DNA from: Acidimicrobiaceae bacterium
GTDB lineage: Bacteria > Actinomycetota > Acidimicrobiia > Acidimicrobiales > Poriferisodalaceae
Assembly (NCBI GenBank): GCA_002721305.1
Contig: PBKA01000012.1
Location: 1 to 35,228, forward strand
Direction of reading: 5' to 3'
Length of the DNA: 35,228 nucleotides
Of the stretch, positions 1-8,535 are shown one piece after another. How positions within the stretch are numbered: the stretch's first letter is position 1; each line of letters begins with the position of its first letter. The position numbers and the translations under genes are program-made. Below the pieces are notes generated by a model that had not been told where the DNA came from, ran no database searches, and saw only the letters and a program-made list of their open reading frames with translations.

Positions 1-94
1 CATTGACCGTGAAGCCCAATATGTTCGAGTAAAAGTCAACCATGTCATCCATGTCGTTCACGTACAGGAGAGCATGTGCAAATTCAAGATTCAT
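1..94 (-). CDS. VOC/glyoxalase-family protein, N-terminal fragment
   Basis: Reading the minus strand from the ATG at 94 gives 31 residues, starting MNLEFAHALLYVNDMDDM and continuing into VDFYSNILGFTV. This is the first beta-alpha-beta unit of the vicinal oxygen chelate fold: a metal-ligand His near the start of strand 1, followed by the typical D-x-x-x-FY-x-x-x-LGF helix. The rest of the gene lies beyond the window edge, so substrate and class (dioxygenase, lyase or resistance protein) cannot be told. A TANNNT element lies 7 nt before the ATG, consistent with leaderless transcription and supporting this start. It is divergent from the cyclase gene at 278. Confidence 0.8.
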   Translation of the reverse strand, partial: MNLEFAHALLYVNDMDDMVDFYSNILGFTVN

Positions 95-101
95 AAATTC
101 G

Positions 102-107
102 ATCCTA
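102..107 (-). promoter_or_regulatory. -10 element of leaderless VOC gene
   Basis: Minus-strand TAGGAT ends 7 nt before the ATG at 94, so transcription would begin at or next to the start codon. No convincing -35 is visible. The 95-277 stretch holds only this signal, plus GAGG at 271-274 as a ribosome binding site for the plus-strand gene at 278. Confidence 0.5.
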
Positions 108-277
108 CAAGAGTCGCCGTTAGTCGAGTTGAGTCAAGCTACTACTTAAGATTTAATGCACAAAAGGGGACGCCGATTACTCTTGCCAAGTCCCTACTGT
201 GTGGCGCGCATGGACCGCGTCAAAGCAAAAATCTCGGCTCCGAACATCTGGATAAAGCAGAATGTTGACGAGGTCAC

Positions 278-1252
278 ATGGAAGGTCCGACAGATATGCC
301 GACTCCACCATCAGAAGAACAGATAATTGACTGGTTCGAAGACCTTTCGAATTGGGGACGATGGGGTGACGATGACCGTCTCGGCACCCTCAACCATTTG
401 ACCGCCGAGAAACGAATCTCTGCTGCCAAGCTAGTCCGAGAGGGTTTCTCAATCTCATGCAGCTGGGATATACGGACCGGCCAACAACCCGGGGCAACTG
501 TCGAATCTCAGCGTTACATGCTCTCGACTGGCTTGGGTCTAGACGAAGAAGGGCGACGTGGCCTTTTGGGCGGTGGCCGTGCGGGTGGGGCACAGGAGTT
601 CATCGGGATGGTGTTCCACGGACTCGATGTCACTCATCTTGATTCCCTCGCTCACCTGTTTTGGGACGGGAAGATGTACGGTGGCGCTCCCTCATCTTTG
701 GTTTCGGACCGTCAGGGCGCTCTGAAACATGACGTATTGGCTTTACGCGATGGTGTGACCACCCGTGGTGTTCTGCTAGATATCGCAAAGCTTCGAGGCG
801 TTGACGTACTGGACCCCGCCGACCACATCTATCCCGAGGATCTGGAGGCAGCAGAAGAAGCTGCTGGTGTCCGATGTGAGGCAGGGGATGTGCTTCTTGT
901 CCGCACAGGAGAAGGAGGGGCGCGACTTCGAGAGAAAAAGAACTACAACGCAAATAAGCCGCGTTCGGGCTATCAGGCCGCCTGTCTCCCATGGCTCGCC
1001 GAGCGCGGCATATCAATGATTGGTTCCGACGTCGCCCAGGATCCGACTCCATCGGGATATAAGAACGTGAGCATGCCCGTTCATATGGTCGGCATTGTCG
1101 CCATGGGTCTTTGGCTCATTGATAATTGTCAACTTGAAGATTTAGCTGAAGCGTGCAATACCAAGGACCGCTGGGAGTTCCAGTTCATGCTGTCCCCGAT
1201 TCGTTTTCAGGGTGTAACAGGCAGCCCGGTGAACCCGCTAGCGATTTTCTAG
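278..1252 (+). CDS. Cyclase family (kynurenine formamidase-like) metal-dependent hydrolase
   Basis: This 324-residue protein belongs to the putative cyclase family (PF04199), whose known members hydrolyse N-formylkynurenine, isatin or cyclic amides with a divalent metal. The N-terminus WGRWGDDDRLGTLNHLT (about 26-42) is typical of the long subfamily. The metal-site motif reads HGLDVTHLDSLAH (114-126), a variant of HxGTHxDxPxH with T119, H120, D122 and H126 kept. GAGG upstream supports the ATG at 278; an internal ATG at 296 is possible. A small Rossmann-like gene follows after 7 nt, so the two are probably co-transcribed. The substrate cannot be read from sequence. The general family call is secure; kynurenine formamidase itself is not. 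Confidence 0.85.
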   Translation: MEGPTDMPTPPSEEQIIDWFEDLSNWGRWGDDDRLGTLNHLTAEKRISAAKLVREGFSISCSWDIRTGQQPGATVESQRYMLSTGLGLDEEGRRGLLGGGRAGGAQEFIGMVFHGLDVTHLDSLAHLFWDGKMYGGAPSSLVSDRQGALKHDVLALRDGVTTRGVLLDIAKLRGVDVLDPADHIYPEDLEAAEEAAGVRCEAGDVLLVRTGEGGARLREKKNYNANKPRSGYQAACLPWLAERGISMIGSDVAQDPTPSGYKNVSMPVHMVGIVAMGLWLIDNCQLEDLAEACNTKDRWEFQFMLSPIRFQGVTGSPVNPLAIF

Positions 1253-1259
1253 GTAGTCA

Positions 1260-1754
1260 ATGGGCAACAACCTACAAACGATTGAGACTCCGCTACTTAT
1301 AGTGGGATGTGGCCCTTCTGCCTTAGTGATTGCCAAAGTCGTTAGCGGGAGAGGGTTGCCTTGCCTCATTGTTGGTCACGAAGCACAAAACGGCGCGCCG
1401 CCGGTCACTCTTGACTCAGAGTCTCTGGAGATCCTCGAGCCTCACGGCGTTCTTTCGGTGTTGCGACCCTACGCGGTGGCCCAGAACCCGTTCACCATCA
1501 CCCCACTCGCCTTTGAGAACGGTCTCAAACACCATTGCGTCGCCGACATGTTAATTACTGTGTACGACGATATGCGTTTCAAGGAAGCGACCCAGTCCGA
1601 AGGCGGCATCCGCGGCGAACTAACCGATGGAAGCTCCACCTGGGAAATTCACGCTGACGCGTTTGCTGATGTTTCCGATTTTTCGGTCGACCTCAACAAT
1701 GCTGTGCACCAAGCCGCCGCTTTCGGAAACCAGCTGATGGCGAACATCACCTAA
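1260..1754 (+). CDS. Small Rossmann-like protein of unknown function
   Basis: This gene encodes 164 residues. The N-terminus has a beta strand followed by GCGPSAL (16-22) and an alanine-rich helix, then a second strand LPCLIVGHE. That is the dinucleotide-binding start of FAD/NAD(P) oxidoreductases. The remainder is too short to make a flavoprotein and shows no second nucleotide-binding motif or catalytic signature that I recognise. It may be a truncated flavoprotein, a remnant, or a small family of its own. It starts 7 nt after the cyclase gene with a weak AGG upstream, so it is probably the second gene of that operon. The following 80-120 nt to the crotonase gene carry no clear terminator. 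Confidence 0.6.
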   Translation: MGNNLQTIETPLLIVGCGPSALVIAKVVSGRGLPCLIVGHEAQNGAPPVTLDSESLEILEPHGVLSVLRPYAVAQNPFTITPLAFENGLKHHCVADMLITVYDDMRFKEATQSEGGIRGELTDGSSTWEIHADAFADVSDFSVDLNNAVHQAAAFGNQLMANIT

Positions 1755-1876
1755 GGAACATTCAAAATCTCCCTCTGTCATTGGTTCGTGGTAACAACGG
1801 AATGAAAGCGACCCTATTTGGCTCCGAATGACTCGTGATGTCGGTGTCAGCCTCGAGGGCGTGCTACTACGGTGCT

Positions 1877-2716
1877 ATGACTAAAACTCAGCAAGCTGAA
1901 ACTGGTCGCTATATCCGCTATGTGGTATCTGATCGAGTAGCACAGGTCACCGTCGACCGGCCCGAGTACCGGAACGCACAAAGTCGGGTCCTGCTAGAGG
2001 AACTTGACGAAGCCTTTATGAGCGCCGCACAGGATCCGGAAGTTAACGTCATCTGTCTTTTTGGTGCTGGTGACCACTTCTCAGCTGGTCACGACTTAGG
2101 CACACCTGACGAACTTGCGGATCAAGCGGAACGACCTTGGGATCCAGGCATCAGGGGCTGGTATGACCGCACTTGGGAACAATTTTATGCCAACACCAAA
2201 CGGTGGCGGGAAATTTCGAAACCGACTGTGGCGGCTGTACAGGGCTACTGCATCTTTGGTGGTTGGATGATCGCATCGGCCATGGACGTCATCTTTGCAG
2301 CAAACAACGCCATGTTTCTCGGAAGCCACTTTCAATACTTCTGCATGCCATGGGATCTCCATCCACGAAAAGTTAAGGAATTGTTGTTTGAGAGTCGATT
2401 TATCGACGCCGACGAGGCATGTGATCTCGGCCTGGTAAACCGAACGATCCCAGCCACCGATCTGGCCGATTACACCCTTGATTGGGCTCAAAGGGTCGCC
2501 AAGAACGACCCATTCCAATTACGAATGATGAAGATGGCGGTCAACCACGCCGAGGAAACGCAGGGCTTCACCGCACACACTCAGGCTGCACATTCGATGT
2601 ATGTGCTTGCCCGCATGGGTGAGAAAGATCCCGGAAGCTACATCGAACAATCTGAGGAGAAGCGACGACCCATGGTCGAAGTAGCGCTGCAGAACTACCA
2701 GCGACGCACGAGATGA
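1877..2716 (+). CDS. Enoyl-CoA hydratase/isomerase (crotonase) family protein
   Basis: A 279-residue crotonase-fold protein. The first oxyanion-hole strand is seen at DHFSAGHDLG (about 66-75) and the second at GYCIFGGWMIASAMDV. The family normally acts on acyl-CoA thioesters (hydration, isomerisation, hydrolysis). Aligned on GGCELA of true hydratases, this protein has GGWMIA, so the first catalytic Glu is Met. The second Glu region reads AMFLGSHFQY and lacks an obvious Glu too. That argues against a classical hydratase and for a different crotonase chemistry. I chose the ATG at 1877, where similarity to the family begins; an in-frame upstream start at 1835 would add 14 unconvincing residues. 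Confidence 0.85.
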   Translation: MTKTQQAETGRYIRYVVSDRVAQVTVDRPEYRNAQSRVLLEELDEAFMSAAQDPEVNVICLFGAGDHFSAGHDLGTPDELADQAERPWDPGIRGWYDRTWEQFYANTKRWREISKPTVAAVQGYCIFGGWMIASAMDVIFAANNAMFLGSHFQYFCMPWDLHPRKVKELLFESRFIDADEACDLGLVNRTIPATDLADYTLDWAQRVAKNDPFQLRMMKMAVNHAEETQGFTAHTQAAHSMYVLARMGEKDPGSYIEQSEEKRRPMVEVALQNYQRRTR

Positions 2717-2738
2717 AATTTTGAGTACGGGATGTCAG

Positions 2739-3521
2739 CTAAACGTGAGTTCCCTGACCTCCGTCAACGTCTATTGATGCACCGTTCACGTAGGACGCGG
2801 CGTCCGTGCACAAAAAAGCGATGACGTTGGCTACCTCTTCAGCTGTCCCATAGCGTCCGACTGGAACACTTTTGGAGTTATTGGCGAGGATCTCAGCGGC
2901 CGAACTTCCCGTTGCCTCAGCCACTTCTCCGGCGGCCCGGTCCCACATCGCAGTGTGGATCAGTCCAGGAAGTACCGAATTGACCAAAACACCATCTCTG
3001 CCATATTTGCCGGCTAACGCCTTACCTGTCGCAACCATCGCTGCTTTGGTCGCTGCGTAGTCCACAAGCGCCGCTCCCGGATATTTTGCTGCGCCACTGG
3101 CAATCATGATTATCCGACCCCACTGCTGCTCACGCATACCGGCAAGAAAGTGTCGGGTACACCTCACCGCGGACATCAAATTGAGTTCGTGAAGCCCACT
3201 CCAATCTTCGTCGCTCATGTATTGGAAATTTCGGGAAGGAGAGGCTCCAACGTTGTTAACCAAAATTGATACCGGCGCTCGGGTACTGACCTGGGAGAGA
3301 AAGCTCTTAACTGATGCCCTCTCAGCCATATCGGCTACATGACCATAAATCGGATTACCGCTAACCGATTGGTGGCTTGTTAACTCTTCCACTGCGTCTT
3401 TGTTGCGAGCGCAAAATTCGACTTCGGCTCCCATGTCTGAAAGGAGTCGAACCGTCGCCGCTCCTATTCCTAGACTGGCCCCCGTCACGACCGCTCGTCT
3501 TCCATCCAAGTCCAGTTGCAT
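2739..3521 (-). CDS. SDR-family NAD(P)-dependent oxidoreductase
   Basis: A classical short-chain dehydrogenase of 260 residues. The cofactor motif TGASLGIG lies about 15 residues from the start, NNVGA follows strand 4, and the catalytic Ser plus YxxxK are seen in the ASGAAKY...DYAATK region. The C-terminal segment VNGASIDVDGGQGTHV is typical of FabG-like members. The substrate is probably a hydroxy- or ketoacyl compound but is undetermined. The open frame extends to 3710, but the extra 63 residues are not SDR-like and overlap the divergent gene at 3633. The ATG at 3521 begins the canonical LDLDGRRAVVTG strand and has a TAGGAA element 7 nt upstream. It diverges from the dehydrogenase operon across 111 nt. 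Confidence 0.92.
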   Translation of the reverse strand: MQLDLDGRRAVVTGASLGIGAATVRLLSDMGAEVEFCARNKDAVEELTSHQSVSGNPIYGHVADMAERASVKSFLSQVSTRAPVSILVNNVGASPSRNFQYMSDEDWSGLHELNLMSAVRCTRHFLAGMREQQWGRIIMIASGAAKYPGAALVDYAATKAAMVATGKALAGKYGRDGVLVNSVLPGLIHTAMWDRAAGEVAEATGSSAAEILANNSKSVPVGRYGTAEEVANVIAFLCTDAASYVNGASIDVDGGQGTHV

Positions 3522-3608
3522 CTTCAGTTTCCTATCCCCCGCTGCACTGGATCTACATCTTCGCGCTATCGAGGTGTCAATGCGCCAAGAAGTATCTCTG
3601 GTGGTCAA

Positions 3609-3623
3609 AGACGCGTCTAGATT
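3609..3623 (+). promoter_or_regulatory. Promoter region of the demethylation operon with small palindrome
   Basis: A perfect 10-bp palindrome AGACGCGTCT (3609-3618) abuts and shares one base with TAGATT (3618-3623), a candidate -10 element 9 nt before the ATG at 3633. No ribosome binding site precedes the ATG, fitting a leaderless or near-leaderless transcript. The palindrome could be an operator or chance; ten bases is short. Confidence 0.35.
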
Positions 3624-3632
3624 TACCGAACC

Positions 3633-6080
3633 ATGACTGTTGAGCTTCCGGACCGAGCCCAAGTAATAGTTGTAGGTGGCGGCATCATTGGTGCGAGCAT
3701 CGCGTACCACCTAACGAAGCGGGACGTCTCAGATGTTTTGCTTTTGGAGCAAGGGCAGTTGACAGGTGGTACGACCTGGCACGCGGCAGGCCTGGTTTCG
3801 CAGCTCAAATCGACGCATTCGTTAACAAAGTTGGCTACGTACTCGACTCGATTGTTCGAAGAACTCGAAGATGAAACCGGCCAAGCCACCGGGTACCGAT
3901 CTCCGGGATCAATTTCGGTAGCGTCGGACCCTGAACGTTGGGAGGAGATGCTCCGAGGAATTTCGATGGCATCGACGGTGGGTGTCGAAATTCGAGAAAT
4001 CGATATAGATGAACTGAACGAAAAGGTACCGCTGTTGCGAACAGACGACCTTGTTGGCGCGCTCTTCATTCCTAAAGATGGGCAGACATCACCTGTCGAC
4101 ACGACAATGGCATTGATCAAAGGTGCTCGCAGTGGTGGGGCCACCGTCGTTGAGGGAGTCGCGGTGCAACGACTCCTTAAAGACGGCGATACCTGTGTCG
4201 GTGTGGAAACTGAGAATGGTGAGACCGTGCTCGCTGAGACGGTTGTCATGGCAGCAGGTATGTGGACACGGCATCTCGCAGAAACGATTGGCGTCAACGT
4301 ACCCCTTCAAGCCTGCGAGCACTTCTACATCGTGACCGAACCTCTTGACGGAGTGGAACGGGGCATGCCGATTGTCCGCGATCCAAGCAACTACACCTAT
4401 TTCAAGGAAGAGACGGGCAAAATCATGGCCGGCTTCTTCGAACCCAAAGCCAAGATTTGGAATCTTGACGGCATTCCTCGTGATTTTTGTTTCGGCACAT
4501 TGCCTGAGGATTGGGATCACATAGGACCCATCTTCGAAGCTGCGTGCCATCGCATGCCCTCTCTCGCTGACGCTGGACTGCAGTTGTTCTTCAACGGACC
4601 TGAGGCCTTCACGCCCGACGGCACCTTTTATCTCGGAGAGGCACCTGAAGTGGACCGATGTTTTGTTGCTTCTGGTTTCAACTCAGTCGGCATTCAGACT
4701 GCGGGCGGAGCGGGATGGGTGCTTGCCGACTGGATCGTCGACGGTCACCCTCCCATGGATTTGTCAGGCGTCGATATCCGGCGTGCTTTCCCTTTCCAGA
4801 GCGAGCGCTCCTACCTTGAGGACCGGATCTCGGAGTCTTTGGGACTCCTCTATGCGATGCACTGGCCCTTCCGACAGTACGAATCGGCTCGAGGAATACG
4901 AAAGAGCGCTTTACACGACGCCTTGAACTCAGTGGGAGCAGTTTTTGGCGAAACAGCTGGTTGGGAACGGCCAAATTGGTTCGCCAACTCTGACCAAGAA
5001 CCCGAATACGAGTATTCCTACGGGAAACAGAACTGGCACGAAAACATGCGCGCTGAATGTGATGCTGTGCGCAACGCCGTGGGACTTTTCGATCAAAGCT
5101 CTTTCGCTAAGTTCCTTGTCCAGGGACGAGAAGCTCTTGTGATTCTTGAGAAGTTGAGCGCAAATTCAGTAGACGTTGCCCCGGGTCACGGCGTCTATAC
5201 GCAATGGCTGAATGATCGAGGGGGCATCGAAGCTGACCTCACCGTCACGCGTCTCAGTGACGACGAGTTTTGGGTGATTACCAGCGCCGCGTCGCAAACT
5301 CGTGATTGGGCGTGGTTAAGACGTGCCTGTCGGGGACGCGACGCTGAAATTTCCGACATTACCGAAGAGTGGAGTGTGTTGGGCGTGATGGGGCCAATGT
5401 CTCGCCAGCTTCTGCAGGGAATTTCAGACACCGATCTATCCAACACAAACTGTCCCTTCGGCAGTATGCGCGAGATTACGGTCGGCGGAACTGCTTGCAA
5501 AGCGTTGCGTATGAGTTATGTCGGTGAGTTGGGATGGGAACTTTACGTTCCAGCAGACAACGCCGAGACGCTCTATTCGGCGATCGTTGAAGCGGGCGAG
5601 CCGTTTGGGCTTCGCCACGCTGGCTTTCACGCGATGAACTCTCTACGTCTTGAAGCTGGGTACCGTCATTGGGGTCACGACATTTCCGACGAAGATACGC
5701 CTGTGGAGGCGGGACTCGGTTTTGCCGTCGCATGGGACAAACCCGGCGGATTCATCGGAAGGGAAGCACTCCTGAAACAGAGGGAGAGCTCTCGAACCAA
5801 GCGTCTCATCCAGTTCAGAATCGAAGACCCGGATTTGATCAGTTACCACGATGACCCCATCTTTCGCGACGGGGTATACGCAGGTCGGACCACTGGCGGA
5901 ATGTGGAGTCACACTGAAGACCGTTGCTTGACGATGGCCTATTTGGTTCATCCCGACGGCGTTGATCAAGCTTGGCTTGATAACGGAACGTGGGAAATCG
6001 AGATCGGGACCCGTAGACGGTCTGTGACTCCAAGTATCAGAAGTTTTTTCGATCCGACTAACCAGCGAGTTCGATCATGA
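3633..6080 (+). CDS. FAD dehydrogenase/GcvT fusion, dimethylglycine or sarcosine dehydrogenase type (copy 1)
   Basis: The 815-residue protein has the full architecture of dimethylglycine/sarcosine dehydrogenases. A DAO-type FAD domain carries GGGIIG at 15-20. TTWHAAG at 47-53 includes H50, the residue that in the family carries covalently bound FAD. An FAO_M linker domain follows at roughly 372-428, then a GCV_T domain (about 430-700, with YTQWLNDRGGIEADL at 522-536 and YVGELGWE at 629-636) and a GCV_T C-terminal barrel (about 715-800). Family members oxidise an N-methyl group and pass the one-carbon unit to tetrahydrofolate, giving methylene-THF. It is the first gene of a four-gene operon and has a tandem paralogue next to it. 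The exact N-methyl substrate is not determinable; length is normal. Confidence 0.92.
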   Translation: MTVELPDRAQVIVVGGGIIGASIAYHLTKRDVSDVLLLEQGQLTGGTTWHAAGLVSQLKSTHSLTKLATYSTRLFEELEDETGQATGYRSPGSISVASDPERWEEMLRGISMASTVGVEIREIDIDELNEKVPLLRTDDLVGALFIPKDGQTSPVDTTMALIKGARSGGATVVEGVAVQRLLKDGDTCVGVETENGETVLAETVVMAAGMWTRHLAETIGVNVPLQACEHFYIVTEPLDGVERGMPIVRDPSNYTYFKEETGKIMAGFFEPKAKIWNLDGIPRDFCFGTLPEDWDHIGPIFEAACHRMPSLADAGLQLFFNGPEAFTPDGTFYLGEAPEVDRCFVASGFNSVGIQTAGGAGWVLADWIVDGHPPMDLSGVDIRRAFPFQSERSYLEDRISESLGLLYAMHWPFRQYESARGIRKSALHDALNSVGAVFGETAGWERPNWFANSDQEPEYEYSYGKQNWHENMRAECDAVRNAVGLFDQSSFAKFLVQGREALVILEKLSANSVDVAPGHGVYTQWLNDRGGIEADLTVTRLSDDEFWVITSAASQTRDWAWLRRACRGRDAEISDITEEWSVLGVMGPMSRQLLQGISDTDLSNTNCPFGSMREITVGGTACKALRMSYVGELGWELYVPADNAETLYSAIVEAGEPFGLRHAGFHAMNSLRLEAGYRHWGHDISDEDTPVEAGLGFAVAWDKPGGFIGREALLKQRESSRTKRLIQFRIEDPDLISYHDDPIFRDGVYAGRTTGGMWSHTEDRCLTMAYLVHPDGVDQAWLDNGTWEIEIGTRRRSVTPSIRSFFDPTNQRVRS

Positions 6081-6120
6081 ACAAGAAGCTATTCACTGAA
6101 CCGGAAGAGAACATGGCGAC

Positions 6121-8532
6121 ATGAAAGACGATGTCCAAGTAGCAATCGTTGGCGGTGGTGCGATGGGTGTCGGGTTGCTTTATCACCTCGCTCATGAAGG
6201 TTGGACCGACACGGTACTCCTCGAAAAGGGCGAGTTGACGTCTGGTTCAACATGGCACGCTGCGGGCTTAGTGCCGCATTTCATCGGCAGCCTCAACATG
6301 GCCAAAGTTCATGCTGAAGCGCCTTTGCTTTACGACCGCCTCGAACAAGAAACAGGCTTATCCGCGGGCTGGCATCCGACGGGGGCGATCCGTTTGGCAT
6401 TGACGGACAACGAGGTTGATTGGTTTCGATATGTCCAGGGAATGTTGGATCTGGTGGGAGTGGAAAGCCATCTGATTAGTCCAACAGAGATCTTGGAACA
6501 TCAACCGTTACTAGATGTCGAAGATGTCAAGCTTGGATTCTGGACTCCGCACGACGGTTGGAGCGATCCGAGTGGTTCGACCAACGCCATGGCGAGAGGA
6601 GCCAGACAACTGGGTGCAGAAATTGAACGTCACACCTTGGTGACGGATATGCGACAACTACCCGATGGCCGATGGGAGATCACCACCAACAAAGGTCAAC
6701 TGGTTGCCGAGCATGTGGTGAACGCAGCCGGCTGTTACGCACCACAGTTAGGTGGAATGGTTGGTTATGACGTTCCAATCGTTTCCGTCATTCATCAATA
6801 CTTGGTTACCGAAGCAATCCCCGAAGTCGCTGCTTTAGATTTTGATCTGCCAGTTGTTCGAGATCCGCGAGCATCGTGCTACTACCGACGCGAAATCGAT
6901 GGACTTATCATCGGCCCATATGAACGCGCCGGAGCCAAGACTTACGGCGTTGACGGCATCGACTGGGATCTGCACTTTTATTTGACTCCACCCGATCACG
7001 ACGTATTGATGCCCTGGTTGGAACTCGCTGCTCAACGAATCCCCGTTTTTGCGAACGCTGGTATTCGCACCACAGTTTCAGGACCTATAACTCATACTCC
7101 TGACTCGGGGTATCTGATGGGTCCGGCACCAGGATTGAAAAACTATTGGGTGTGCGCGGGCGCGTCGATTGGGGTGACCCAGGGACCGGGGGCCGGAAAA
7201 TACTTGGCCCAGTGGATGGTCCATGGCCAAACGGAGATCAACGTCGCCGAGATGGATCCGCGCCGGTTTGGCCCTCACACCTATCCGAAAGGACCCTACG
7301 CGGAGGCGAAAGCCATCGATGAGTTCCACGAGATGTACCAAGTGCGACCTCCTGGCGAGCAAAGATTCGCCGGCCGGCCAATAAAAAGCACTCCTGTCTA
7401 CGACCACTTCGACCAATTGGGCGCTCAGTGGATGGAAATTTTTGGCTGGGAACGCCCCCAATACTTCGGTGATTCCGAACAACATTCTTTCCGTCGTTCG
7501 AACGCTCTTGACGCGATCGGTCGAGAGGTGACAGGAACCAGAGAAAGGGCAGGTATCGCGGATCTGACAGCGTTCTCGAAATTTGAAGTTTCGGGCCGGC
7601 AAGCCGCAGCGTTACTTGATCGACTGTCGGCGAACAAACTCCCAACCAGAGACGGCGGTCTTCGTCTCACACATATGTTGACCTCTCAGGGAGGAATCGA
7701 GTGCGAGATGACGATTACTCGACTCGGGCCTGAACGGTTCTACTTGAACAGTTCAATAATGGGACAGCTGCATGATCATGATTGGTTGACGCAACACATT
7801 TTCGACAACGAGGACGTGGTTGTCCAAGATCTGACCGACGAGCTCGCTATCTTGGCTGTCAGCGGGCCGCTTTCAAGGGAGATCATCCAACCTTTAACTG
7901 ACGCCGACCTTTCAAATCAACGGTTTCCCTGGCTGACCGCACAAGAGATCGAAGTCGCCGGCGTGCCGTGTATTGCTTTACGTGTGAGCTATGTTGGCGA
8001 ACTCGGCTGGGAGCTCCACCATCCCATCGGTTCAATGCTCCAGTTGTACGAAGCTCTTGTCGAATCTGGAACACCAAAGGGAATGGTTCATTACGGCAGT
8101 TATGCGATGAATGAGATGCGCATCGAGAAGGCTTACAAGGCTTGGGGTTCTGAGTTGACTACCGAAATCACACCCATTGAAGCCCGATTGGAGCGTTTCG
8201 TTGACCAGTCCAAGGACTTCATTGGCAAGGAAGTCGTGGAGGGTCGAACCCGCGAAGAACTTTCAATGGTTCTCGTCTACTGCCAAGTCGACACCGACGA
8301 CACAGAGTGCCGGGGAAACGAACCTGTCTATCTCAACGACGCGTTGGTCGGGATAACTACTAGTGGCACCTGGAGTCACAGCACCAATAAAAGTCTCGCC
8401 TTCGCATATGTGCATCCAGATCTCGAAGAGCCAGGTTCGGTATTCGAAGTCCAACTGATGGGCCAAAGGAGACACGCAACTGTTCTTGACTCTCCTGCCG
8501 TCGATCCCCTCAACAGGAAGCTGAAGGCATAG
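6121..8532 (+). CDS. FAD dehydrogenase/GcvT fusion, dimethylglycine or sarcosine dehydrogenase type (copy 2)
   Basis: At 803 residues this is a diverged tandem paralogue of the preceding gene with the same domain order: FAD motif GGGAMG (11-16), covalent-flavin motif STWHAAG with H46, FAO_M, GCV_T (SQGGIECEMTITRL and YVGELGWELHHP visible) and a C-terminal barrel. It begins 40 nt after copy 1 with GGAAGAG upstream as ribosome binding site. An earlier ATG at 6115 meets a stop after two codons. Two paralogues side by side fit consecutive demethylation steps, for example dimethylglycine to sarcosine and sarcosine to glycine, but which copy does which step is inference. Confidence 0.92.
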   Translation: MKDDVQVAIVGGGAMGVGLLYHLAHEGWTDTVLLEKGELTSGSTWHAAGLVPHFIGSLNMAKVHAEAPLLYDRLEQETGLSAGWHPTGAIRLALTDNEVDWFRYVQGMLDLVGVESHLISPTEILEHQPLLDVEDVKLGFWTPHDGWSDPSGSTNAMARGARQLGAEIERHTLVTDMRQLPDGRWEITTNKGQLVAEHVVNAAGCYAPQLGGMVGYDVPIVSVIHQYLVTEAIPEVAALDFDLPVVRDPRASCYYRREIDGLIIGPYERAGAKTYGVDGIDWDLHFYLTPPDHDVLMPWLELAAQRIPVFANAGIRTTVSGPITHTPDSGYLMGPAPGLKNYWVCAGASIGVTQGPGAGKYLAQWMVHGQTEINVAEMDPRRFGPHTYPKGPYAEAKAIDEFHEMYQVRPPGEQRFAGRPIKSTPVYDHFDQLGAQWMEIFGWERPQYFGDSEQHSFRRSNALDAIGREVTGTRERAGIADLTAFSKFEVSGRQAAALLDRLSANKLPTRDGGLRLTHMLTSQGGIECEMTITRLGPERFYLNSSIMGQLHDHDWLTQHIFDNEDVVVQDLTDELAILAVSGPLSREIIQPLTDADLSNQRFPWLTAQEIEVAGVPCIALRVSYVGELGWELHHPIGSMLQLYEALVESGTPKGMVHYGSYAMNEMRIEKAYKAWGSELTTEITPIEARLERFVDQSKDFIGKEVVEGRTREELSMVLVYCQVDTDDTECRGNEPVYLNDALVGITTSGTWSHSTNKSLAFAYVHPDLEEPGSVFEVQLMGQRRHATVLDSPAVDPLNRKLKA

Positions 8533-8535
8533 CAA

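Noticed and set aside
74-268. 64-residue plus-strand ORF upstream of the cyclase gene
   Set aside because: It overlaps the start of the minus-strand VOC gene, which has clear family similarity, and its own translation is not protein-like.
3522-3632. Glycine or cobalamin riboswitch before the demethylation operon
   Set aside because: Only 111 nt are available, and no conserved riboswitch core or B12 box was seen.
3623-4297. 224-residue minus-strand ORF
   Set aside because: Antisense to the first dehydrogenase/GcvT gene; Ser/Thr/Pro-rich low-complexity translation typical of a shadow frame.
7078-7602. 174-residue minus-strand ORF
   Set aside because: Lies wholly inside the second dehydrogenase/GcvT gene, with no motif of its own.
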